DNA of 64,000 nucleotides from CAYUPI01 sp964446585 (GTDB lineage: Bacteria > Verrucomicrobiota > Verrucomicrobiia > Limisphaerales > UBA8199), in the NCBI GenBank assembly GCA_964446585.1, contig CAYUPI010000011.1, forward strand, positions 62,001 through 126,000. The letters run 5' to 3'. The notes beneath the pieces were generated by a model. The model saw only the letters and a list, made by a program, of their open reading frames with translations, ran no database searches and had not been told where the DNA came from. Shown in pieces: positions 7,685-15,312 of this stretch. The translations under genes were made by a program, and so were the position numbers. Each line of letters starts with the position of its first letter. Position 1 is the stretch's first letter.

Positions 7685-9309
7685 GGCTGGCGGACAACGC
7701 GATAGAACCGCGTGGCGCCGCCGCCGCCTAATGGATCATCGACGGAGGCCGTGCTCCCCGAGGACACCACGCACGCGACGTTGCTGCCGGATGACCAGGG
7801 AAGGCTGACGTTCGTTTTGACCTGGACGCAATAGTTTCCGCCCGGCACCGCGTTCCAGGCAATCCGCGCGGCATTGCTTACGAGTGTAACTGTGGCGGTG
7901 ATGGGCAGTTCTGCGCGCACGAAATAAATGTCTTCCTCGCCGTTGAACGTCGCCGAGTAGGCGATGCAAGCGCATTCGTTGAGCGATACCATGCCCATGT
8001 AATCGCCGATCTTGTGCTGCGGCTGCTGGTCAGGTGGAACCTGTGGGTCCTGCGGGTAACCCAAAGATTGTTTGAACCGTGGACTGATTGCTCGGTTCGG
8101 GGCCCAGGACAAGCCGCCATCAAGGGAATAAGTATAATAAAGCTCGGAGTAAGGGTTATTGGTAACGGCCGCGTTGATGTCCGAGATCCCTGTTTTGTTG
8201 CTGTTGCTGCGTGTATCGTACCAGCAGGCATCGACCCGGCCATTGGGCGCGACGGATAACGTCCCGAACCAATGCCAGGAATTTGTGTAGTCAGGATCGT
8301 CGTTCAACCGCACCGTCATGCTCCAGGTTGCACCCCGATCGGTGCTGCGCGCGAACATGACATCCACTAGGTTGGTAGGGTTGCCAACGCTGCAAAGGGC
8401 GTAAATGTTGCCTCGGGTCGAGGTCGTCGAGCGATCGACAGCTACCCAAGCCTGACCCAGGAGCCCGTTAGGGTTTATGTAGCCGCTGCTGAGCTGTCCG
8501 CCGAGGTCCAGGACCGAGGTCACGTCAATAGCCGGAGTCACCAGCGGATTTTGGGCATTGGTCGAGCGATTGAGGACGAACGGCTGGTATTGATACTCGA
8601 CTGGACCAAACATGTAGAGTTCCCCGTCCGGTCCTATATCGAGCGTTCCGAAGACCGGCGTATTTGGCAGCCCGATCGCGGGCATCCAGCTTGCGCCGCT
8701 ATCAATCGAGCGCGTGAAAATGCGGTTTGGATCACCATTCGGATAAGTGCTGTTCGTATAGACGTTGTAGTACGGACTCCAGACCTGGTAGATGTTGCCG
8801 CGGCCGGGGCCGCTCGTCGTGTCAATCGCCATCCACTCTTTGTCCCCGCCAAGCGCGCCGCCGACCCGCTGCCAGGTCACTCCGCCGTTGGTCGAACGGA
8901 ACAAGTCTTCCGCGAACGTAGCCGAGTTGGAAATTCCGAGGTAATAAAAGACACCATTCGCGTCCGACGCCAGCACCGGGTCGCTGCGGAATGTGCCTGC
9001 CTCGAGCTTACCCGGAAACGTCCAATTGAGCCCGCCATTCGTGGTGTAGGCGACACCCGACTGCCGGAAAATACTATTAGTGGTATCGAACTGCCGCCAA
9101 CCCACGGCGATGCGGTTGGGATTAGTCGGATCGATGCAGAGCGATGGTTCATTGGCGGCATCGCCCGGGATATTCTGGCCGAAGGCATCGACGTTGACCT
9201 GCCGGCTGGTACCATAAGGTGTGGAGAAAGTCGCTGCGCTCAAGCTCGCGACACCCACGCCCCATGCGATCAATCCAAGAAGAAAACCCTCCAATTGAAG
9301 CCTTTTCAC
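7681..9309 (-). CDS. Secreted BNR-repeat (sialidase-like) beta-propeller protein
   Basis: 542 residues from a GTG at 9309. The signal peptide (about 1-25) ends near LSAATFS. Asp-box-like BNR motifs recur: SGVAYTTNGGLNWTFPG, LFRSTNGGVTWQRVG, FTRSIDSGASWMP, FARSTDRGATWSM and YTYSLDGGLSWAP, which together indicate a propeller. The C-terminal domain (about 465-542), ending in TRFYRVVRQP, is a beta-sandwich tail common in secreted Verrucomicrobia proteins. The Asp boxes support the fold, but they alone do not prove sialidase activity, and I see no clear Arg triad. It could equally be a carbohydrate-binding or glycosidase-like exoprotein. Confidence 0.75.
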   Translation of the reverse strand: MKRLQLEGFLLGLIAWGVGVASLSAATFSTPYGTSRQVNVDAFGQNIPGDAANEPSLCIDPTNPNRIAVGWRQFDTTNSIFRQSGVAYTTNGGLNWTFPGKLEAGTFRSDPVLASDANGVFYYLGISNSATFAEDLFRSTNGGVTWQRVGGALGGDKEWMAIDTTSGPGRGNIYQVWSPYYNVYTNSTYPNGDPNRIFTRSIDSGASWMPAIGLPNTPVFGTLDIGPDGELYMFGPVEYQYQPFVLNRSTNAQNPLVTPAIDVTSVLDLGGQLSSGYINPNGLLGQAWVAVDRSTTSTRGNIYALCSVGNPTNLVDVMFARSTDRGATWSMTVRLNDDPDYTNSWHWFGTLSVAPNGRVDACWYDTRSNSNKTGISDINAAVTNNPYSELYYTYSLDGGLSWAPNRAISPRFKQSLGYPQDPQVPPDQQPQHKIGDYMGMVSLNECACIAYSATFNGEEDIYFVRAELPITATVTLVSNAARIAWNAVPGGNYCVQVKTNVSLPWSSGSNVACVVSSGSTASVDDPLGGGGATRFYRVVRQP

Positions 9310-9451
9310 AGAAGCAAGTGATTGAAATTACAGTAAACATAACTGCGGAACGAGCAGCGTCAAGGCGTTTTCAAAATCGACCGCCATTCGTTCCTTTACG
9401 TTCGAGCGAGCGCGCGCGCTTCATGCCGGCCCGCCTGGAGCCAAAGGGATG

Positions 9452-9829
9452 TTAATAGGTGACCCGTCGAAGGCCGGGGACGCGGTCGAATGCCTGGTCC
9501 AGGCTGATAACAGGTTCCCGGTAATAACGGCAGAACCCGGCGATCCAGTTGTCGTTCTCGCCCAACCGGCCTCGGAGCTGAAGTTCCCGGTCCAGGTCGG
9601 CGGCCGCTTTGGCCACGCCGTCGTGGAGCCTGTAAACATTCCAGCGGCTCAGCCGGAAGTAATCCCAGGCCTGATCGGCTGTCGTAAAGGAGACCGCCAC
9701 TTCGGTAAGACTGATAATGGTCGTGCGGACCACCTGACGGTTGTTGGCAAGAAAAACATTGGCGGGGCCGCGCTGTTCTGAACGTCTCTCCGCAAGCAGA
9801 TGAACCAAGAAGGTCGTATCGGCGATCAT
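9452..9829 (-). CDS. vapC: PIN-domain ribonuclease toxin (VapC family)
   Basis: 125 residues. The acidic PIN residues are visible: Asp4 in MIADTTFL, Glu43 in SLTEVAV, Asp93 in GENDNWIAG and Asp111 in SLDQAFDRVPGL. The length and the terminal FDRVPGLR pattern match VapC toxins, Mg-dependent RNases that usually cut tRNA or rRNA. The start ATG overlaps the stop of the upstream antitoxin gene by 4 bp, the usual antitoxin-first organisation. Confidence 0.88.
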   Translation of the reverse strand: MIADTTFLVHLLAERRSEQRGPANVFLANNRQVVRTTIISLTEVAVSFTTADQAWDYFRLSRWNVYRLHDGVAKAAADLDRELQLRGRLGENDNWIAGFCRYYREPVISLDQAFDRVPGLRRVTY

Positions 9830-10056
9830 TTGCGCCCCCCGGACCGCCTGCCTCGTTCCCGTCCGAGTCGCTTCAGAACCTCCAGGTCCACATCCGGCGG
9901 CGGGAGCTTGCCCATGGCCTCCAACAACTCGGCCCCGGTGTCGGCAGGCCGGTTCAGGTGCCGGAGGATGACTTTAGTGAAGGAATCGCCCGGCCGACGT
10001 TTCAGTGACGCAAGCAGCTTGTAGGCATCGTCGTCTATGGTAATTGTCTTGCCCAT
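9826..10056 (-). CDS. vapB: VapB-type antitoxin (DUF217-like)
   Basis: 76 residues. The N-terminus MGKTITIDDDAYKLLASLKRRPGDSF is a ribbon-type DNA-binding segment of the DUF217/VapB antitoxin family. The C-terminal half (PPPDVDLEVLKRLGRERGRR) is probably the flexible toxin-neutralising tail. It is the first gene of a two-gene module with the PIN toxin and probably autorepresses its own promoter upstream of 10056. Confidence 0.8.
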   Translation of the reverse strand: MGKTITIDDDAYKLLASLKRRPGDSFTKVILRHLNRPADTGAELLEAMGKLPPPDVDLEVLKRLGRERGRRSGGRK

Positions 10057-10236
10057 GCACGAAAGTTACACGAAAATAGGAGTCCAAGTCAAGGGAGCAG
10101 GACACAATGGACGAGCTCTGGTCCCTGAAGCATCTGATTGCTCTATTGTGTTTCGCGGCTCCCTCTCTATTCTCGGGCCATGGATCTCGCGCTGAACCCT
10201 GCTCAGTTGCGCGGGGAAGGAGTCTGAGGCGTTGTC

Positions 10237-11475
10237 ATGCCCGACACAACCGGAGCCATACCCCCGGCCTCTGCGGAGCAGCGGCGCGATTACACCAACG
10301 CGCTCGTCGCCTGTTTTCTGGGCTGGACGCTGGATGCCTTTGATTTCTTTGTGGTGGTCTTCTCGCTATCCGAGATCGCCAAGGATTTTGGTACGGGCAT
10401 TCCGGCTGTTGCCGGCACTATCGCCGTGACCCTCGCCTTCAGGCCGGTCGGCGCGTTCATCTTCGGCTTGATGGCCGACCGCTACGGGCGACGGCTGCCG
10501 CTGATGATTGATTTGGTCTTTTACTCGGTCATCGAGGTGCTCTCGGGCTTGGCGCCGAACTACACGACCTTTCTCGTGCTGCGGGCACTTTTCGGCATTG
10601 GCATGGGAGGGGAGTGGGGTGTCGGTGCCTCGCTGGCGATGGAGAAAGCGCCGCCGCGCTGGCGTGGAGTTCTCTCCGGATTTTTGCAGGAAGGATACGC
10701 CGTAGGATACCTGCTTGCGGCGTGCTGCTACTTCTTTGTGTTCCCGAAATGGGGCTGGCGTCCGATGTTTTTCATCGGCGGCTTGCCGGCGTTGCTGGCT
10801 TTGTTCGTTCGTTACCGCGTCAAAGAATCGGCGATCTGGCAGAGAACCCGTCAGGAGAGTTGGGGCGGCCTGGGTCGGGCGATTGTCTCGAATTGGAAGC
10901 TCTTCCTCTATTTGACGGCGCTCATGATGATGATGAATTTTGCTTCGCACGGAACGCAGGACATGTATCCGACGTTCCTCAAGGAACAGCGTGGCTTTAC
11001 GCCACGGCAGGCCGCGACTATCGCGGTCATTTACAACATTGGCGCCTTGCTGGGCGGCGTGCTGTTCGGGCTGCTCTCAGACCGGATGGGCCGCCGGCGC
11101 GGAATGATGATCGCCCTTGCGTTGGCCATCGTATCAATTCCGCTGTGGGCTTTCGCCCCTGGCACCGTCTTGCTCGTGCTGGGCGCCTTTATGATGCAAT
11201 TCATGGTCCAAGGCGCCTGGGGCGTGATTCCTGCTCATATCAACGAGCTCTCGCCGGATTCAGTCCGCGGGTTTTTGCCGGGCTTCGCCTATCAATGCGG
11301 AGTGCTGCTGGCGGGGAGCGTAGCATATATCGAAGCGCTCTTCGCCAAACACCTGAACTACGCGCTGGCTATGGCGCTGACCGCCCTGACTGTCTTTGCG
11401 ATTGGCATCGTGGTCATCGCACTGGGCCGAGAGCGCCGCGGCGCGGAATTTGGGACCGGCTCCTGGCAGCAATAA
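10237..11475 (+). CDS. MFS transporter, lactate/sialic acid-type (SHS/NanT-like)
   Basis: 412 residues with about twelve TM helices. The loop 2-3 signature MADRYGRRLPLM and the second-half counterpart LSDRMGRRRGMM are both present. The motif GWTLDAFDFFVVVF near residue 30 and GIGMGGEWGVGASL are characteristic of the metabolite:H+ symporters that include JEN1-type lactate and NanT sialic-acid carriers. The substrate is therefore probably a small carboxylate, but the exact one is open. A GGGGAAGGAG-like RBS lies about 16 nt before the ATG. It appears to be transcribed alone. Confidence 0.85.
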   Translation: MPDTTGAIPPASAEQRRDYTNALVACFLGWTLDAFDFFVVVFSLSEIAKDFGTGIPAVAGTIAVTLAFRPVGAFIFGLMADRYGRRLPLMIDLVFYSVIEVLSGLAPNYTTFLVLRALFGIGMGGEWGVGASLAMEKAPPRWRGVLSGFLQEGYAVGYLLAACCYFFVFPKWGWRPMFFIGGLPALLALFVRYRVKESAIWQRTRQESWGGLGRAIVSNWKLFLYLTALMMMMNFASHGTQDMYPTFLKEQRGFTPRQAATIAVIYNIGALLGGVLFGLLSDRMGRRRGMMIALALAIVSIPLWAFAPGTVLLVLGAFMMQFMVQGAWGVIPAHINELSPDSVRGFLPGFAYQCGVLLAGSVAYIEALFAKHLNYALAMALTALTVFAIGIVVIALGRERRGAEFGTGSWQQ

Positions 11476-11547
11476 AACGCGATTACCGGAGCGTGTGACG
11501 CAGACAAAAACTCGACTATTTCGATCTGATAGTCTGTAAATGGACGG

Positions 11548-12348
11548 ATGAATAAGTCCCGCCCCAAAGGCATCTTGCTTTTTCTCCCGCTCCTGCTCCT
11601 AACTTCTTCCGCGGCGATTGCAGGCGATTCGCTGGCACGTTGGGAATGGATTGTGGATGGAACCGTCCGTGAGGCCCTGGTCTATACGCCGGCAAAGGCC
11701 AGTTCAGAGACCGCCCCTGTCATTTTTGCATTTCATGGTCACGGCGGGTCGATGAGTAATGCGGCGCGTCAGTTCGGGTATCATCGACTTTGGCCGGAGG
11801 CGATCGTGGCGTACATGCAAGGGCTGAACACACCCGGGCGGTTGACCGATCCTGAAGGCCAGAAATCCGGATGGCAGTTTGGCATAGGCGACCAGGGCGA
11901 TCGCGACTTGAAATTCTTTGATGCGGTTCTGGCAAGTCTCAAGCAAGACTACCGGGTCGATGAGAAGCGCATCTATGCGACCGGCCATTCAAATGGCGGC
12001 GGCTTCACCTACCTGCTATGGGCGGCTCGTGGCGATCGTTTTGCCGCGTTTGCACCCTCCGGCGCGGCGGCCGCGCGCGCATTCCCGATGCTCAAGTCTA
12101 AACCGGTGTTGCATGTCGCTGGCGAAAGCGATCCTTTGGTCAAATTCGCCTGGCAGAAACAAACCATGGAAGCGCTTCGCCGGCTTAACGAGTGCGGAGA
12201 GGGCCAGTCCTGGGAGAAATGGTGCACGCTCTATCCTTCAAAGATTGGCGCCCCCGTCGTGACATTCATCCATCCTGCCGGGCACGGATTTCCAGCAGAC
12301 GCGCCGGCTGCGATCGTGAAATTTTTCAAGCAACAGACCAGGCCGTGA
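11548..12348 (+). CDS. Secreted alpha/beta-hydrolase, PHB-depolymerase/feruloyl-esterase-like (LpqC family)
   Basis: 266 residues with a signal peptide (about 1-25, ending at AIAGDS). The features match the secreted polyhydroxybutyrate depolymerase/LpqC esterases: the oxyanion segment FAFHGHGGS, the nucleophile elbow GHSNGGG (Ser about 150), the acid in GESDPLVKF and the catalytic His in HPAGHGFP. The substrate is likely a short-chain or aromatic ester outside the cytoplasmic membrane. It stands between an MFS carrier and an Ntn hydrolase, both on the same strand but with separate upstream gaps. Confidence 0.85.
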   Translation: MNKSRPKGILLFLPLLLLTSSAAIAGDSLARWEWIVDGTVREALVYTPAKASSETAPVIFAFHGHGGSMSNAARQFGYHRLWPEAIVAYMQGLNTPGRLTDPEGQKSGWQFGIGDQGDRDLKFFDAVLASLKQDYRVDEKRIYATGHSNGGGFTYLLWAARGDRFAAFAPSGAAAARAFPMLKSKPVLHVAGESDPLVKFAWQKQTMEALRRLNECGEGQSWEKWCTLYPSKIGAPVVTFIHPAGHGFPADAPAAIVKFFKQQTRP

Positions 12349-12466
12349 ACAAGTGCCTTGAGGGAATCACCAGAAACTGCTTCGGTCAGCAATTTGTGCC
12401 CGAATCTGTCCTTGGTGTTTGCGGCCGGCGACATCTCTCATATAATCGAGCCACTAAAGCATTCTT

Positions 12467-14773
12467 ATGAAAAAGAGGCGAATACTTGCGAAAGTGAGTT
12501 TCTGGTCCCGCGGACGAGTTCGGGCACTGCCAGTCGTGTTCTTTAGCGCCGTTTTTCTGACGGCCCAACCGAGAGCAGTTTTCGCCAGCGGGGATTCAGG
12601 AGCCGCCGGGTTGGATCCGGCCGCGTTGGCACGGAGCGTGACTATCTATCGCGATCGATATGGCGTGCCCCACATTGACGGCCCGACCGATGAGTCCGTC
12701 ATCTTCGGATTCGCCTATTGTCAGGCGGAGGATTATCTGTGGCAGATCGAGGAATCGTATGTGGCCGGCCTGGGACGGGCCGGTGAACTCAACGGTGAGG
12801 CCGCTTACAAAGGGGATTGGAACAATCGGTTGTTCGAAGTTCCGCGTTTGGCGCGCGAGGATTTTGAAAAGCTCGACGCGAAAAGCCGCGCCATGTGTGC
12901 CGCGTTTGCTGCCGGTTTGAATTATTACGTAGAAAAAAAACCGGGCGTCAAATTGCGTTTGCTCGAGCGATTTGAGCCGTGGCACATGCTGGCATTCGGG
13001 CGAAATCTTTTGTTGCAGACCGTTTATCGTGCGCCCATCGATCGCTCAGCCGGTTCGGCGCAGAATACCAGGAGCGCCGCTGGGTTCGCTTCCGCAGCGC
13101 CTGCTCCCAATTCCTCGATTGAATCGGACTCGGACGATGCCGAATTTATCGGCAGCAACGCGTACGCGATCGGCCCGAGCCGTACCCGGAGTGGCTCGAC
13201 GATGCTCTACTCCAATCCGCATCAGCCGTACTACGGCTTCGGGCAGTTCTACGAAGCCCACGTGCACAGCGCGGAGGGTCTGAATTATTCGGGGGCCACG
13301 TTTTTCGGCAGTCCGTTGCCGACGATTGGGCACAACGAGTATCTGGGCTGGACAATGACCGTGAACAATCCCAACACGGGCAATGCCTGGGAAGAAACCT
13401 TTGACGATCCAGGTAACCCGCTCCATTACAAGTACGGCGACGGCTATCGCAGCGCGACCGAATGGCAAGACACCATCAACGTCAAAACTCCCAAAGGAAT
13501 GACTGAGCGTCAGGTGACCTTTCGCAAGACGCATCACGGTCCGATCGCCGATAAAATCAACAGCCAGAAGCAAGTGGCGGTGAACCTTGCCAAGTTCCGC
13601 GAAGCGTTCTTCCCGCGACAAGCGATCCAGATGCTCAAAGCCAGGAATTTGTCCGAGTTTGTCGCGGCGATGGAGCATCTCGAGCTGCACTATTACAATG
13701 TTGTCTATGCCGACCGCGAAGGAAACATCCAGTACATTTACAACGGCATCGTCCCGAAGCGCGACCCGGCGTTCGATTGGGAGAAACCGTTGGATGGTTC
13801 AAATCCTGCCACCGAGTGGAAAGGTTACCATGACTTCAGCGATCTGCCTCGTGTGCTCAACCCAATTTCCGGCTTTGTTCAGAACTGCAACCAGACGCCG
13901 TTCACGACCACCGACGATGGCAGTCCGTTCCCAGGAAATTTCCCGAGCTATATGATCCACGAGCGGGAAAAAAATGACGACAAACGCCGGGCGAAAATGG
14001 CGCGTTACCTCTTGCGCGACCTCCGCGGTGTGACGTTCGAGAAGTGGCAGGCGGTTTGTCTGGATACGACGATTTACTGGGCCATCACTGAGCTTCCGAA
14101 ATACAAAGAGCAGTTTGCCAAACTAAAGCAAACAGAAGCTGGCCTGACGCGCCAGGTCGAGCCTTATATCACGCACTTGCTTCGTTGGGACGGTCGAGGA
14201 GGTGAGGCTTCGACACAGGCCACCTTGTGCCAGCAATGGTATGAAGAATTGGCCGGACCGCAATTCGCGACGAGGGAAAATCTCAGGCCGGAATTCATCA
14301 ACAATCCCGCAGGCCAATTCAAGGCCTTAATCACGGCGGCAGAAAAGTTGAAAAGCACCTATGGAGATTGGAAGGTAGCCTGGGGTGAAATTCATCGATT
14401 GCAACGCCATGCCAACGTGGCGGAGTTGGCAAAAGTGCCGTTCACCGACTCTATGCCGAGCGTGCCCACGGCCGGCCTTCCAGGCAGCCTGGGGGTTGCA
14501 TTTACGCAGTATTACACTCCGCCAGTGCCGGGCAGCGCCACGCGCAAGAAGCAATATGGCGTCGTCGGCAACAGTTTCATGGGCGTGTTCGAGTTCGGAA
14601 AGGATTTCGTCCGGGCTAAGACCCTCCTTCAATATGGCGCCAGCAGCGATCCGGCTTCGCCTCATTTCTTCGATCAGGCCCAACTGCTCTCGCAAAGCAA
14701 ATTCAAGGAATCACCATTCACCTGGAAGGACGTCGTGGCCCAGGCGACACGAACATATCATCCGGGCGAATAA
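12467..14773 (+). CDS. Penicillin/acyl-homoserine-lactone acylase family Ntn hydrolase
   Basis: 768 residues. An N-terminal signal segment (about 15-42) is followed by an alpha chain containing YRDRYGVPHIDG and FGFAYCQAEDYLWQ, then a spacer. The self-cleavage site FIGSNAYAI puts the nucleophilic Ser at about residue 230, the beta-chain N-terminus. Family motifs continue in the beta chain: TIGHNEYLGWTMT and HHGPIAD. It should be exported and autoprocessed to a periplasmic amidase acting on acyl amides such as AHLs, lactams or acylated amino compounds. The family spans several substrates, so quorum quenching is only a possibility. Confidence 0.9.
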   Translation: MKKRRILAKVSFWSRGRVRALPVVFFSAVFLTAQPRAVFASGDSGAAGLDPAALARSVTIYRDRYGVPHIDGPTDESVIFGFAYCQAEDYLWQIEESYVAGLGRAGELNGEAAYKGDWNNRLFEVPRLAREDFEKLDAKSRAMCAAFAAGLNYYVEKKPGVKLRLLERFEPWHMLAFGRNLLLQTVYRAPIDRSAGSAQNTRSAAGFASAAPAPNSSIESDSDDAEFIGSNAYAIGPSRTRSGSTMLYSNPHQPYYGFGQFYEAHVHSAEGLNYSGATFFGSPLPTIGHNEYLGWTMTVNNPNTGNAWEETFDDPGNPLHYKYGDGYRSATEWQDTINVKTPKGMTERQVTFRKTHHGPIADKINSQKQVAVNLAKFREAFFPRQAIQMLKARNLSEFVAAMEHLELHYYNVVYADREGNIQYIYNGIVPKRDPAFDWEKPLDGSNPATEWKGYHDFSDLPRVLNPISGFVQNCNQTPFTTTDDGSPFPGNFPSYMIHEREKNDDKRRAKMARYLLRDLRGVTFEKWQAVCLDTTIYWAITELPKYKEQFAKLKQTEAGLTRQVEPYITHLLRWDGRGGEASTQATLCQQWYEELAGPQFATRENLRPEFINNPAGQFKALITAAEKLKSTYGDWKVAWGEIHRLQRHANVAELAKVPFTDSMPSVPTAGLPGSLGVAFTQYYTPPVPGSATRKKQYGVVGNSFMGVFEFGKDFVRAKTLLQYGASSDPASPHFFDQAQLLSQSKFKESPFTWKDVVAQATRTYHPGE

Positions 14774-14786
14774 AAGGACTTCTTCC

Positions 14787-14803
14787 GGCCTGCGGATCAG
14801 GCC
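14787..14803. terminator. Small hairpin between convergent genes
   Basis: GGCCTG (14787-14792) and CAGGCC (14798-14803) form a perfect 6-bp stem with a 5-nt loop, in the gap between the acylase gene and the convergent DUF5069 gene. No T-tract follows, so this is only a candidate terminator. Confidence 0.3.
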
Positions 14804-14846
14804 TCCTGGGCGGACAAGTGCATGGCTTTGGGTAGAATGAACGCCG

Positions 14847-15284
14847 CTACTGCCGTCCTGGCAAGCGCCCCTCATCCCATTCGATTGCTTTGAAGACAGT
14901 GTCGATGTTGGGATCGGTGCAACGCGGAAGCAGGTTCTGCTTGGCCCAGGCCAATGTCTTAACCATTGGATAACCTTGTTTCCCAAAATTCAGAGCCAAC
15001 TGATTCCAGTCATTGCGCCTTTCCTCAGTCAAACCGGTTCTCTGCTCAAACCAGGCGGCCATCTTCGCGTCATCATCTCCAGAAGCCTTGACCGCTTCCA
15101 GCATGTCCTCCTTCGTAAGGGCGAAGAAATTCATGAATCGAGTGTCCACTCCGTGCGGATGAAACAGATAGGGGCGATAATCCTCGGGTAATTCGCCGGC
15201 AAGTGCCAAGCGGATCTTGTGCGTAAAACGCGCCAGGTAGTAGCAACCCGCCAGCTTCTCTAATGGACTTCGAATCTCGGTCAT
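14847..15284 (-). CDS. DUF5069-domain protein
   Basis: 145 residues. The pattern RSPLEKLAGCYYLARFTHKIRLALAGELP, then YLFHPHGVDTRFMNFFALTKEDML and WFEQRTGLTEE, matches DUF5069, a family of small cytoplasmic proteins frequent in Verrucomicrobia and of unknown function. No signal or TM segment is present. It lies 28 bp downstream of the glycosidase-like gene on the same strand and may share its transcript. Confidence 0.75.
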   Translation of the reverse strand: MTEIRSPLEKLAGCYYLARFTHKIRLALAGELPEDYRPYLFHPHGVDTRFMNFFALTKEDMLEAVKASGDDDAKMAAWFEQRTGLTEERRNDWNQLALNFGKQGYPMVKTLAWAKQNLLPRCTDPNIDTVFKAIEWDEGRLPGRQ

Positions 15285-15312
15285 GACGTGGAAAAGTTTC
15301 TGATTTTCCCGG

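Noticed and set aside
7681..11475. A sialic-acid scavenging cluster (BNR protein plus NanT-like MFS carrier)
   Set aside because: The two genes are on opposite strands, separated by a toxin-antitoxin pair, and no Neu5Ac lyase, epimerase or kinase is nearby. The Asp boxes alone do not show sialidase activity.
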